From: Sphaerotilus hippei
Lineage (GTDB): Bacteria > Pseudomonadota > Gammaproteobacteria > Burkholderiales > Burkholderiaceae_C
Direction: 5' to 3'
NCBI RefSeq assembly: GCF_003201595.1
Contig: NZ_QJJS01000019.1
Coordinates: 28,270 to 92,269, forward strand
DNA: 64,000 nucleotides
In this document: positions 41,457 to 54,300 of the stretch, in pieces
Numbering within the stretch: position 1 is the first letter of the stretch
Layout: each line of letters begins with the position of its first letter
Position numbers and translations under genes: made by a program
Notes under the pieces: generated by a model
What the model saw: only the letters and a program-made list of their open reading frames with translations
Databases searched by the model: none
What the model was told of the DNA's origin: nothing

Positions 41457-43340
41457 ATGAACTGGCAACACCTCGACAGCCTCCTGACCCGCATCCGGCC
41501 GCACCGCGAGGGCCTGTCCCTGGCGATCGACGCGGTCGTGATCGCCGCCTGCTGGCACATCACCTACCTGTTCCGCCTGGGCTTCGAGCGCTGGCACAGC
41601 GCCCGCCCGGACTACGACCTGTGGGTGATGCTCGGGCTGATCGTGCTCTACCTGCTCGTCTTCCTGCTGCTGCGGGTGCCCAAGGGCATGTGGCGCTTCT
41701 CGGGCTTCGGCGAGGTGCAGCGGCTGACCGCGGCCTGCGGCATCGCCGGCCTGCTCGGCGCGGTGGCCGTGCTGATGGCGCAGCTGGTGCAGGTGCCGCG
41801 CGCGGTGCTGGCGCTGCATCCGGTGGTCACTCTGATGGGCCTGGCGATGGTGCGCATCGGCTACCGCATGCTCTACGAGCACATGCGCGGGCGCATCAGC
41901 GGCACGATGCACGAGACCCGGCGCGCGCTGGTGATGGGCGCGGGCGATGCGGCCAAGCTGCTGATCGCCGGCATCCAGCACCACGGCTGGGTGGTGGTCG
42001 GCCTGCTCGACGACGACCCGCGCAAGCTGGGCGCCCGGGTGGGCAACGTGCCGGTGCTGGGGCCGCTGGACAGCGCCGGGCGCTGGGCGCCGCTGCACGG
42101 CATCACCCACGTGGTGGTCGCCCTGCCCTCGGCCACGCCGGCGCAGCGCCGCCGCGCGCTCGACCTGGCCGCCGGCACCGGCCTGCCGGTGGTGACGGTG
42201 CCCACCGCCGCCGAGCTGAGCCAGGGCGGGCGGCCCGAGAAGGTGCGCGAGATCGAGCCCGACGACCTGCTGGGCCGCGAGCCGGTGCGGCTCGACGAGG
42301 GCGGCATCAGCGAGTGCCTGTCGGGCAAGGTGGTGCTGATCACCGGTGCAGGCGGCTCGATCGGCTCGGAGCTGTGCCGCCAGGTGGCCCGCTACGGCCC
42401 GCTCAAGCTGGTGCTCTACGAGCTCAGCGAGTTCGCGCTCTACCGCATCGAGCAGGAGCTGAGCGTGGCCTTCCCGCTGGTGCCGCTGGTGCGGCTGGTG
42501 GGCGACGTGCGCGATCCGGAGCATCTGGCCTCGACCTTCGAGCGCCAGCGCCCGAACGTGGTCTTCCACGCCGCGGCCTACAAGCACGTGCCGCTGATGG
42601 AGGAGGACAACGCCTTCGCCGCGCTGCGCAACAACACGCTGGGCACCTGGCGGGCGGCCAGCGCGGCCGCGGCCGCGCGGGTCGAGCGCTTCGTGCTGAT
42701 CTCGACCGACAAGGCGGTCAATCCCACCAACGTGATGGGCGCGACCAAGCGGGCCGCCGAGATGGTGATCTCCAAGCTGTCGGCGCAGGTCGCGGCCGAA
42801 GGGGGAGCGACCCGCTTCATGGCGGTGCGCTTCGGCAACGTGCTGGGCTCGTCGGGCAGCGTGATCCCGAAGTTCAAGGAGCAGATCGCCCGGGGCGGCC
42901 CGGTGACGGTGACGCACCCGGACATCACGCGCTTCTTCATGACCATTCCGGAGGCCGCGCGGCTGGTGGTGCAGGCCGGCGCGATCGGCGAAGGCGGCCA
43001 GGTCTTCGTGCTGGACATGGGCGAGCCGGTGCGCATCGTCGACCTGGCGCGCGACCTGATCCGCATGAGCGGCCACACGCTGGCGGAGATCCCGGTGACC
43101 TTCAGCGGCCTGCGCCCGGGCGAGAAGCTCTACGAGGAGCTGCTGGCCGACGCCGACGCGACGCTGCCCACGCGCTTCGAGCGGCTGCGCATCGCCCGGC
43201 TCGACGACCGGGGCCAGGACGTGACGGCGCTGCTGGAATGGGCCGCCGGCCGCTCCTGCGCACCCGATGCCGAGGTGCGTGAACGGCTCGCGCGCCTGGT
43301 CGGCGAGTACCGGCCGGCCGGCGGTTCGCTCACCCGCTGA
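41457..43340 (+). CDS. WbpM/PglF-like UDP-GlcNAc C6 (4,6-)dehydratase
   Basis: A 627-residue membrane protein: about four N-terminal transmembrane helices (about 17-135), a small CoA-binding-like domain (MGAGDAAKLLIAGIQ near 160), and an extended SDR domain (VLITGAGGSIGSELCRQ near 293). The catalytic region is STDKAVNPTNVMGATKR, with methionine in place of tyrosine, the SMK triad described for WbpM. It converts UDP-GlcNAc to the 4-keto-6-deoxy sugar used by the aminotransferase two genes earlier. It completes an aminotransferase-PGT-dehydratase trio; the stop is 9 bp from the converging c-di-GMP gene. Confidence 0.92.
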   Translation: MNWQHLDSLLTRIRPHREGLSLAIDAVVIAACWHITYLFRLGFERWHSARPDYDLWVMLGLIVLYLLVFLLLRVPKGMWRFSGFGEVQRLTAACGIAGLLGAVAVLMAQLVQVPRAVLALHPVVTLMGLAMVRIGYRMLYEHMRGRISGTMHETRRALVMGAGDAAKLLIAGIQHHGWVVVGLLDDDPRKLGARVGNVPVLGPLDSAGRWAPLHGITHVVVALPSATPAQRRRALDLAAGTGLPVVTVPTAAELSQGGRPEKVREIEPDDLLGREPVRLDEGGISECLSGKVVLITGAGGSIGSELCRQVARYGPLKLVLYELSEFALYRIEQELSVAFPLVPLVRLVGDVRDPEHLASTFERQRPNVVFHAAAYKHVPLMEEDNAFAALRNNTLGTWRAASAAAAARVERFVLISTDKAVNPTNVMGATKRAAEMVISKLSAQVAAEGGATRFMAVRFGNVLGSSGSVIPKFKEQIARGGPVTVTHPDITRFFMTIPEAARLVVQAGAIGEGGQVFVLDMGEPVRIVDLARDLIRMSGHTLAEIPVTFSGLRPGEKLYEELLADADATLPTRFERLRIARLDDRGQDVTALLEWAAGRSCAPDAEVRERLARLVGEYRPAGGSLTR

Positions 43341-43349
43341 GCCGCCGTC

Positions 43350-45533
43350 TCAGAGCTCGAACTCGGGCACGGCCGCCGACGGCGCCAGCAGCACCAGCAC
43401 CTGGTCGGCCGTCATCGCCGCGCCGAAGTGGTGGCCCTGCACCTGCGAGCAGCCGTGGCGCTGCAGCGTGGCGAACTGCGCCGCCGTCTCCACCCCCTCG
43501 GCCAGCGTCTTCATGCCCAGGCCATGGCCGAGCTGCACGATGGTGCGCAAGATCATGTCGGCCTGCGGGCCGTCGGACAGCGCCTGGACAAAACTGCGGT
43601 CGATCTTGAGCGTGTCGATCGGGTAGCGGCGCAGGCAGGCCAGCGAAGAATGGCCCGTGCCGAAGTCGTCCAGCCCCAGGCGCACGCCCAGGCGGTGCAG
43701 CGCCTGCAGCAGGCCGCCCACGGCCTCGGGATCGTTCATCAGCGCGGTCTCGGTGATCTCCAGCTCCAGGCGACCGGGCGGCAGCCGGCTGCGCTCGAGC
43801 GCGTCGGCCACGGTGCGCACCAGGTCGCGGCTGCCGAGCTGCACCGCCGACAGGTTGACCGCCAACTTCAGGTGGGCCGGCCAGCGGGTGGCCTCGAGAC
43901 AGGCCTGCATCAGCACCCAGGCGCCCAGCGGCACGATCAGCCCGGTCTCCTCGGCCACCGGAATGAAATCGGCCGGCGAGATCGGGCCGCGCTGCGGATG
44001 TGTCCAGCGCACCAGGGCTTCGAAACCCGTGAGCTCGCGGCTGGACACGTCGAACTGGGGCTGGTAGTGCACCTGCAGCGCCGGGGCCGGCCCGCGGGCG
44101 CGCAGCCAGGACGGCCCGACGGGCGCCGCGGCCAGCGCCTGCCCGAGGTCCTGGATGGTGAGGCTGCGCCGCGCGACCCGCTCCCCCATCGCCGCGTCGA
44201 AGGCCCGCACCGAATCCCGCCCGGCGGCCTTGGCCTCGTAGAGCGCCATGTCGGCCTGCTGCAGCAGGTCGATCGCGCCGGTGTCGGCGTTCACCCAGGC
44301 GGACAGGCCCAGGCTGGCGCGCACCTCGATGCACAGCTCGGGGGTCACCCACGGGGTCTGCAGCGCCCCCAGCAGGTCGGCGGCCAGCGCCTCGCGCTCG
44401 AAGACGTTCATCGGCCGGTCGACCAGCAGCGCGAACTCGTCGCCGCCCAGCCGCGCCAGCAGCTCGACGTCACCGGCGGCACGATCGTGCAGGGCCGCCG
44501 CCAGGCGCCGGCCGACCTCGCGCAGCAGCTGGTCGCCCACCAGGTGGCCGAACTTGTCGTTGACGGTCTTGAAGTTGTCGAGGTCCAGCAGGTAGACCGA
44601 CAGCGGACTGGATTCGCTCTGCGCATCGACCCGGGCCGAGGCCGACAGCGCCGAGGCGGCCGCCCCGAGCCGCTGCTGGAACACGTGGCGATTGGCCAGC
44701 CCGGTGAGGCTGTCCGTGTGGGCCAGCCGGTGCAGCTCGCGCGACTGCTCGCGCAAGGTGGTGACGTCGCGCACCAGGCCACGCCAGCCGACATGCTCGC
44801 CGCTGGCATCGAACACCGGCAGGCCGCTGATCACCCAGCACGGCGAGCGCCGCCCCGGCACCGGCACCTGGACATCGACACCGCGGAAGGACTGGCAGAT
44901 CGACAGGCGACGCTCGAGCTCGTCGAGGTCCTCGCGTGGCAGGTCGGCGCGGGTCTGGAAACCCAGCCGGCGCGCCAGCGACGGCCCGCCCGCGCCGATG
45001 TGCAGCAGATCGACCAGGCGCTGGCCGAGCAGCGATTCGGCCGAGCCATACCCCAGCTCGCGGGCCATGCGCCGGGCCGCGTGCATCAGCACCCCCGAGC
45101 GATCGGTGGCCCAGGTCCAGGCGTCGGACTGGGTCTCGAAGTCCCGCAGCAGCAGGCTGATGGTCTCCTGGGCACGCCCGGCTTCGGCCTCGGCGCGCCA
45201 GCGGGCCTTCAGGGTGCGGGAGAAGAGCACCGCGGTCGCCAGCACCAGCGCCACGCCGCCCCAGGCCAGGACGACGGCGCTGCGCCCGGCGGGAGGCTGG
45301 GCCAGCGTACGCCAGGCCTGGCCGGCCGCCAGGGCGGCGCCGCTCCACAGCACCCCGCCCGGCAGCAGGCGCGGCCACCCCGATCGTGGCTCGGCCGCCG
45401 GAATCCCGAGGTCCGCAGGCGCCATCGACGGGCCGGACCGGGGCGTGTCGACACGACGGCGCGGGCGGAAATACTGCTGGAAAGCCATGGCGGCGTCGCG
45501 AAAGTGAAGGGAAAGAGGCTGATCTCGAGCCAT
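43350..45533 (-). CDS. PAS-GGDEF-EAL bifunctional c-di-GMP protein
   Basis: About 727 residues. Two short hydrophobic segments (about 60-105) and a PAS-like region (about 125-265) precede a GGDEF domain with intact LLARLGGDEFALL near 361 and an EAL domain with FEALVRW near 505, ELEITETALMND, LDDFGTGHSSL and KTLAEGVET. Both catalytic sets look complete, and the RxxD inhibition site before GGDEF is absent. ATG 45533 is used; the frame continues to 45809, and ATG 45488 is another choice. None has a clear ribosome binding site. It is divergent to the diguanylate cyclase at 45821. Confidence 0.88.
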   Translation of the reverse strand: MARDQPLSLHFRDAAMAFQQYFRPRRRVDTPRSGPSMAPADLGIPAAEPRSGWPRLLPGGVLWSGAALAAGQAWRTLAQPPAGRSAVVLAWGGVALVLATAVLFSRTLKARWRAEAEAGRAQETISLLLRDFETQSDAWTWATDRSGVLMHAARRMARELGYGSAESLLGQRLVDLLHIGAGGPSLARRLGFQTRADLPREDLDELERRLSICQSFRGVDVQVPVPGRRSPCWVISGLPVFDASGEHVGWRGLVRDVTTLREQSRELHRLAHTDSLTGLANRHVFQQRLGAAASALSASARVDAQSESSPLSVYLLDLDNFKTVNDKFGHLVGDQLLREVGRRLAAALHDRAAGDVELLARLGGDEFALLVDRPMNVFEREALAADLLGALQTPWVTPELCIEVRASLGLSAWVNADTGAIDLLQQADMALYEAKAAGRDSVRAFDAAMGERVARRSLTIQDLGQALAAAPVGPSWLRARGPAPALQVHYQPQFDVSSRELTGFEALVRWTHPQRGPISPADFIPVAEETGLIVPLGAWVLMQACLEATRWPAHLKLAVNLSAVQLGSRDLVRTVADALERSRLPPGRLELEITETALMNDPEAVGGLLQALHRLGVRLGLDDFGTGHSSLACLRRYPIDTLKIDRSFVQALSDGPQADMILRTIVQLGHGLGMKTLAEGVETAAQFATLQRHGCSQVQGHHFGAAMTADQVLVLLAPSAAVPEFEL

Positions 45534-45723
45534 CGTCGCACAGGCATGCTTCTGGAACGTATCGGGCGGCCCCCTGTTCACGGGTCGCTGGCCAGCGCCC
45601 GTGAACTGCTGCCCAGCAGACACCTTTACGTGTAAACAAATTGCGACGAAACCGCTGGAACCCGGGCGGACCCACCGGCCCGGGACCCCGTGCGGGGGCT
45701 GCACCGGCCGGGGCTGTGAACTG

Positions 45724-45763
45724 CTGCCGGGACGGCGGTTTGTCGCCACGGCCGTCCCGGCAG
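45724..45763 (+). promoter_or_regulatory. 13-bp perfect hairpin in the leader of the diguanylate cyclase gene
   Basis: CTGCCGGGACGGC pairs exactly with GCCGTCCCGGCAG over a 14-base loop, in the 287-bp region between the two c-di-GMP genes. No T tract follows, and it lies 58 bp before the GTG start, so it might shape translation or mRNA life. The rest of this gap shows only GC-rich repeats and no gene. Confidence 0.5.
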
Positions 45764-45820
45764 GTGGGACGCCTGCCAGTACCATCCGCGAAAAACCATC
45801 CATTACCACAAGGATCCGGT

Positions 45821-46832
45821 GTGAGGTACGAACACAGCATCGAGCGCAGCACCGAGCTGCTGCGGGCGGCCCTGCCCCTGATGTCGCGCCAGCAGAGCGC
45901 CCTGCACCCGATCAGCTACGCCGTCTGGTACGAATACGTCTGCGGCGGCAACCCCTCGCTGCGCGAAGCGGTGGACGCGCAGCTGGCGCAGCACCAGGCC
46001 CTCGACGAGGTCCGCACCCGCGAGCTGTTCACGCGCCACATCGCCGAGATCGATCCCGGCACGGCCCAGCGGGTCAGCGACGGTTTTTCCCGGGTGCTCA
46101 CCGGCATGGCCGAGTCGGCGGCGCTGGCCGGCGACCAGACCGCACGCTTCGGCGACTCGCTGTCCCGCCTGAGCGCCGACCTGCTGGTGGAGCACGATCC
46201 AGGCTCGACCCTGCTGGCGCTGCAGGACAGCACGCGCGACATGCAGAGCGCGATGGCCCGGCTGCAGCAGCGCCTGGCCGAGAGCCAGCGCGAGATCCTG
46301 CAGCTGCGCGACGAGGTCCGCCAGGCGCGCCAGGACAGCCTGATCGACAGCCTCACCGGCCTGGCCAACCGGCGCGCCTTCGACGAGCGCATGCAGCAGT
46401 GGGCCGGCGGGGACGGCCCGCCGCACGCCGGCGCCGATCCGCACGCCTTCCTGATGCTGGCCGACATCGACCACTTCAAGCGGGTCAACGACACCTACGG
46501 CCACGCGTTCGGTGACCAGGTCATCAAGGCGGTCGCCCAGGTGCTGCAGCAGTTCATGCCCGGCGGCGGGCTGGCCGCGCGCATCGGCGGCGAGGAGTTC
46601 GCGCTGCTGATGCCCGCGGCCGACGCGCAGCAGGCCCGTGACCTGGCCGAGCAGGTGCGCCGGCGCATCGCCGGCAGCCGCATCCGCCGCCAGGGCCGCG
46701 CCGACGAGGCGATCGAGCGCATCACCGTCTCGCTGGGGCTGACCCGGTGCCGGCCCGGCGACAGCGCGGCGGCCGTGATCGACCGCGCCGACCAGGCGCT
46801 CTACCAGTCCAAGCAGGGCGGCCGCGACCGCG

Positions 46833-46852
<20 letters not shown>
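45821..46852 (+). CDS. Diguanylate cyclase (GGDEF) with N-terminal helical domain
   Basis: A 343-residue cytoplasmic protein. The first 165 residues are helical, ending in a coiled coil (about 125-170) that probably drives dimerisation. The GGDEF domain (about 175-340) has [15 protein letters not shown] and [11 protein letters not shown] near 256, so cyclase activity is expected; no RxxD I-site is seen. The GTG start at 45821 is set by AAGGAT 5 bases upstream; the frame upstream is open but not protein-like. Its stop overlaps the 3' end of uvrA by 20 bp on the other strand. Confidence 0.88.
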
Positions 46853-49736
<2,884 letters not shown>

Positions 49737-49936
49737 GGAACGGTGTGCTCTGCTGCGCGGGAAAGGCGCGGTTGGGGGGCGATCGACGCCCAGGGGCCCG
49801 TGACGCGGGCAAGCTGACGATCATAGCTGCCAGCGCCCGCCGCAGGCCCTGCGGCAGGACGGGCGTCAGCAGGATATGCCACAGTACGAGGTCCGGGCCG
49901 GCGCCCCGCGCCAGCCGCCAGCAGGAAATCCCGTCC

Positions 49937-50683
49937 ATGTCGTCCGTCGTCGCACTGCAGCCGCTGCCCCGCGGCCCCTACAACCCGCAGGCCGAGGTCT
50001 GCGCCAGTTGCAGCGTGCGCCAGTTCGCGCTGTTCGGGGCGCTGGACGAGGCAGCGCTGCAGCGGCTGCACTGTCACATCGCCGACCTGCGGCTCGAGGA
50101 AGGCCAGTCGCTCTACGACGCCCAGCAGAACGGCAGCGCGGTCTTCACCGTGCGCAGCGGGGTCGTGCGGCTGGAGCGCTGCAGCGATGCCGGCGAGCGC
50201 CGCATCATGCGGCTGGCCGGGCGCACCGACCTGCTCGGGCTGGAGGCGCTGCTGGGCCAGACCTACGCGGCCGACGCCGTGGCCTGCACCCCCGTGCAGG
50301 TCTGCCGCATCCCGCGGGTGCTGATCGAGGAGCTGTCGGCCGAACACGCCGCCTTGACGCGTGACCTGATGAAGCGCTGGCAGCGGGCGCTCGACGACGC
50401 CGACGAGTGGCTGGTCGAGCTCTCGCGCGGGCCGGCGCGCCAGCGCATGCTGCGCCTGCTGCTCAAGCTGAGCGAGTACAGCGACGTCGCCCACCAGATC
50501 TGGCTGCCCACCCGCCAGGACATGGGCGCGATGCTGGACATGACCTTCGAGACCGCCAGCCGCCTGATCTCGGCGCTGCGCCGCGAGGGCGTGCTCGAGC
50601 CGATCGACGCCCGCCATGCCCGCCTGTCGATGGACCGGCTGATGGCGGCGCTGAAGGATCAGCGCGGCGCCGGCTCGGTGTAG
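49937..50683 (+). CDS. Crp/Fnr-family transcriptional regulator (FNR-type DNA reading)
   Basis: A 248-residue regulator with an N-terminal cyclic-nucleotide-binding-like domain (about 30-140), a dimer helix and a winged helix with recognition segment MTFETASRLISALRREG near 210; the E..SR pattern is that of FNR, so a TTGAT-N4-ATCAA type site is expected. Cysteines include CASC near 20 but no full FNR set (a third N-terminal cysteine in the usual position is missing), so an Fe-S cluster is uncertain. AGGA lies 9-10 bases before the ATG. The upstream 200 bp hold a nested hairpin (49835-49864). It converges with the DUF3299 gene with 25 bp overlap. Confidence 0.85.
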   Translation: MSSVVALQPLPRGPYNPQAEVCASCSVRQFALFGALDEAALQRLHCHIADLRLEEGQSLYDAQQNGSAVFTVRSGVVRLERCSDAGERRIMRLAGRTDLLGLEALLGQTYAADAVACTPVQVCRIPRVLIEELSAEHAALTRDLMKRWQRALDDADEWLVELSRGPARQRMLRLLLKLSEYSDVAHQIWLPTRQDMGAMLDMTFETASRLISALRREGVLEPIDARHARLSMDRLMAALKDQRGAGSV

Positions 50684-51279
50684 CGCTCGACCCGGGCCGC
50701 GTCGATGCGGTAGCCGCTGACGCCCATGTCGGTCTGCTCACGCTGCAGCCGCAGCACGCCGCTGACACGGATCGCGTCCATGCTGCGCAGCCCCTTGAGC
50801 GGCTTGAGCACCCGGACCTGCACGATCTGGTTGGCGGGCGGCGGCGGGCTGTGGATGCAGGCGCCGAAATACGGCACCAGCAGGAACTCGCTCCACTCGC
50901 CGGCCGCCCCCTCCAGCGGCACCAGATAACCCGGCAGCCGGACCGCCTGGCCGTCCATCTCCGGCCGCGTGGGGGCGTTGTCCCAGGCGGTGCGCACCTC
51001 GCGCATCATCGCCAGCATCTTCGGATCGGTGTCGGACAGCCCCGCCACGTCACGGTCCTTGAACTGCTTCGACGGGTCCCAGTTCGGCGGCACCAGCGCC
51101 GACCACGGGAGGTCGCGGGGCGGCCGGGCCCTGGCACCGGACGGGTCCTGCGCCAGGGCCGCAGGCAGCAGCGGATCGACCGCCCCCAGGATCGTCAGCA
51201 CGAGCAGCGCCCGTCGGCGGGCAGGCCCGGACGAGCGGGCACGGGAAAGGTTCGGCAGCAAGGACGTCATGGACCGCAT
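50659..51279 (-). CDS. Exported DUF3299 protein
   Basis: A 206-residue protein with a signal-like N-terminus (RRRALLVLTILGAVDPLLPAALAQ, given as LLVLTILGAVDPLLPAALAQ) and a DUF3299 domain (LPWSALVPPNWDP near 55, VRLPGYLVPLEGAAGEWSEFLLVPYFGACIHSPPP, given as VRLPGYLVPLEG and YFGACIHSPPP). The family is of unknown function, sometimes near copper or metal export genes. The single cysteine-histidine motif (ACIH) may bind metal. The frame is open further upstream to 51321; ATG 51279 or 51270 are the likely starts. No ribosome binding site is obvious. The gene ends inside the 3' part of the FNR-type gene on the other strand. Confidence 0.8.
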   Translation of the reverse strand: MRSMTSLLPNLSRARSSGPARRRALLVLTILGAVDPLLPAALAQDPSGARARPPRDLPWSALVPPNWDPSKQFKDRDVAGLSDTDPKMLAMMREVRTAWDNAPTRPEMDGQAVRLPGYLVPLEGAAGEWSEFLLVPYFGACIHSPPPPANQIVQVRVLKPLKGLRSMDAIRVSGVLRLQREQTDMGVSGYRIDAARVERYTEPAPR

Positions 51280-51300
51280 TGTCGATGCACACCCGCGATG

Positions 51301-51335
51301 AAAAAACCCCGTGCGCCGCAAGGCACACGGGGTTT
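51301..51335 (-). terminator. Rho-independent terminator of the rpoBC operon
   Basis: On the minus strand, 14-bp arms (AAACCCCGTGTGCC with GGCGCACGGGGTTT, one T-G pair) close a 4-base loop, followed by a run of six T. It lies 50 bp past the rpoC stop. Confidence 0.85.
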
Positions 51336-51384
51336 CGGGTCAGTCCGCCCTCCGCTCAGGGAGAGGAGGCTGCGACATCGAGGC

Positions 51385-54300
51385 TCAGTCCTGCGTGCCG
51401 TCGCTCGGGGTGGACGGTGCGGACTCGCCCGCCATCTCGGCGTCGACCGCCGCCAGGGCTTCCTGGGCTTCCTGCATCGCGATCAGGCGACGTTCGGTGT
51501 CGTCCATCTCTTCCTTGGCCTTGCGTGCCTGGTGGTAAGCCAGACCCGTGCCGGCCGGGATCAGACGACCCACGATCACGTTTTCCTTCAGGCCGCGCAG
51601 CTCGTCGCGCTTGCCCATGATCGCCGCTTCGGTCAGCACGCGGGTGGTTTCCTGGAAGGACGCCGCGGAGATGAACGAGTCGGTCGACAGCGAGGCCTTG
51701 GTGATGCCCAGCAGCACGTCGGAGTAGGTCGCCGGCAGCTTGTCCTCCGAACGCAGGCGCTCGTTCGTGTTGAACAGCTCCGAACGCTCGACCTGCTCGC
51801 CCACGATGTACGTGGAGTCGCCGGAGTTGGTGATCTGCACGCGACGCAGCATCTGGCGGACGATCACCTCGATGTGCTTGTCGTTGATCTTCACGCCCTG
51901 CAGGCGATAGACGTCCTGCACCTCGTCGACGATGTAGCGCGCCAGTTCCTCGACACCCAGCAGACGCAGGATGTCCTGCGGATCGGCCGGGCCGTCGACG
52001 ATGGACTCGCCCTTGTTGACCACCTGGCCTTCGTGGACCACGATGTTCTTTTCCTTGGGCACCAGCTCTTCGTAGACCTTGCCGTCCGGGTCGGTGATCT
52101 GCAGACGCACCTTGCCCTTGGTCTCCTTGCCGAACGACACCGTGCCGGTCATCTCGGCCAGCGTGCCCTTGTCCTTGGGCGTGCGGGCTTCGAACAGCTC
52201 GGCCACCCGCGGCAGACCGCCGGTGATGTCGCGCGTCTTCTGGCCTTCGACCGGAATGCGCGCCAGCACTTCACCCGGCATCACGGCCTGGCCGTCACGC
52301 ACCTGGATCAGCGCGCCCACCGGGAAGCCGATGGTCACGGCGTGGTCGGTGCCGGGGATCTTGACCTCGACGCCCGAGGCGTCCAGCAGCTTGACCTGCG
52401 GGCGCACGACCTTGGCCGAACCGCGGCGCTTCGGGTCGATGACCACCAGCGTCGACAGACCGGTCACCTCGTCGACCTGCTTGGCCACCGTCACGCCTTC
52501 TTCGACGTTCTCGAAGCGGGTCGTGCCGGCGAACTCGGTGATGATCGGGCGGGTCAGCGGGTCCCAGTTGCCCAGGATGGTGCCGGCCTTGATCGTCTGA
52601 TCGGGCTTGATGTTCAGCACCGCACCGTACGGCACCTTGTGGCGCTCGCGCTCACGGCCGTGCGGGTCGGTGATGATGATCTCGCCGGAGCGGGAAATCA
52701 CGACCAGGTCGCCCTTGCCGTTGGCCACGTAGCGCATCGTGGCGTTGAAGCCGATGATGCCCTCGGACTTGGCGTCCACGCTCGAGGCCACTGCCGCACG
52801 CGAGGCCGCACCACCGATGTGGAAGGTCCGCATCGTCAGCTGCGTGCCCGGCTCGCCGATGGACTGCGCGGCGATCACGCCCACGGCCTCACCCTGGTTC
52901 ACCAGACCGCCACGACCCAGGTCGCGGCCGTAGCACTTGGCGCACAGGCCGAAACGCGTGTCGCAGGTCAGCGGGGTGCGGACCTTGACTTCGTCGACTC
53001 CGGCGGCCTCGAGCACGTCCATCGCGTCCTCGTCGAGCATCGTGCCGCCGGTCACCAGCAGCTGCTGGGTCTCGGGGTTGACGACGTCGACCGCGGTCAC
53101 GCGGCCCAGGATGCGGTCGCGCAGCGACTCGATCACCTCACCGCCTTCGACCAGGGCGCGCATGGCCATGCCGTTCTCGGTGCCGCAATCGTCCTCGATG
53201 ACGACCAGATCCTGCGTCACGTCGACCAGGCGGCGCGTCAGGTAACCCGAGTTCGCGGTCTTCAGCGCCGTGTCCGCCAGGCCCTTTCGGGCACCGTGGG
53301 TGGAGATGAAGTACTGCAGCACGTTCAGGCCTTCACGGAAGTTCGCCGTGATGGGCGTCTCGATGATCGAGCCGTCCGGCTTGGCCATCAGGCCCCGCAT
53401 GCCCGCCAGCTGGCGGATCTGCGCGGCGGAACCCCGGGCGCCCGAGTCGGCCATCATGTAGATGGAGTTGAACGACTCCTGGTCCACTTCCTTGCCGTGG
53501 CGGTCGATGACCTTCTGCTTGGAGAGCTGGGTCATCATGACCTTGCCCACCTCGTCACCGGTCTTGCCCCAGATGTCGACGACCTTGTTGTAGCGCTCGC
53601 CCGAGGTCACCAGACCCGAGACGTACTGCTGCTCGATCTCCTTGACCTCGGTCTCGGCACGCTCGATCAGCTTGACCTTCTCCTTGGGCACCAGCATGTC
53701 GTCGATGGCGATCGAGATGCCGGCACGCGTGGCCAGACGGAAGCCGCTCTGCAGCAGCTTGTCGGCGAAGACCACGGTTTCCTTCAGGCCGCACTTGCGG
53801 AAGGCGGTGTTGATCAGGCGCGAGATCTCCTTCTTCTTCAGCGCCTTGTTCATCACGCTGAACGGCAGGCCCTTGGGCAGGATCTCGGACAGCAGCGCAC
53901 GGCCGACGGTGGTGTCGACCAGCGAGTTCTTCGCCACCCACTCGACACCATCCTCGCCACGAACGTACTCGTTCAGGCGCACGGAGATCTTGGCGGTGAT
54001 CTCGACCACGGCGTTGTCCAGCGCACGCTGGACCTCGACCACGTCGGAGAAGACCATGCCTTCGCCCCGGCCGTTGGTGCGCTCGCGGGTCGCGTAGTAC
54101 AGGCCCAGCACCACGTCCTGGGACGGCACGATCGACGGCTCGCCCGAAGCCGGGAACAGCACGTTGTTCGACGCCAGCATCAGGGCGCGCGCTTCCATCT
54201 GCGCCTCGATGGACAGCGGCACGTGGACGGCCATCTGGTCACCGTCGAAGTCGGCGTTGAACGCCGCGCAGACCAGCGGGTGCAGCTGGATCGCCTTGCC

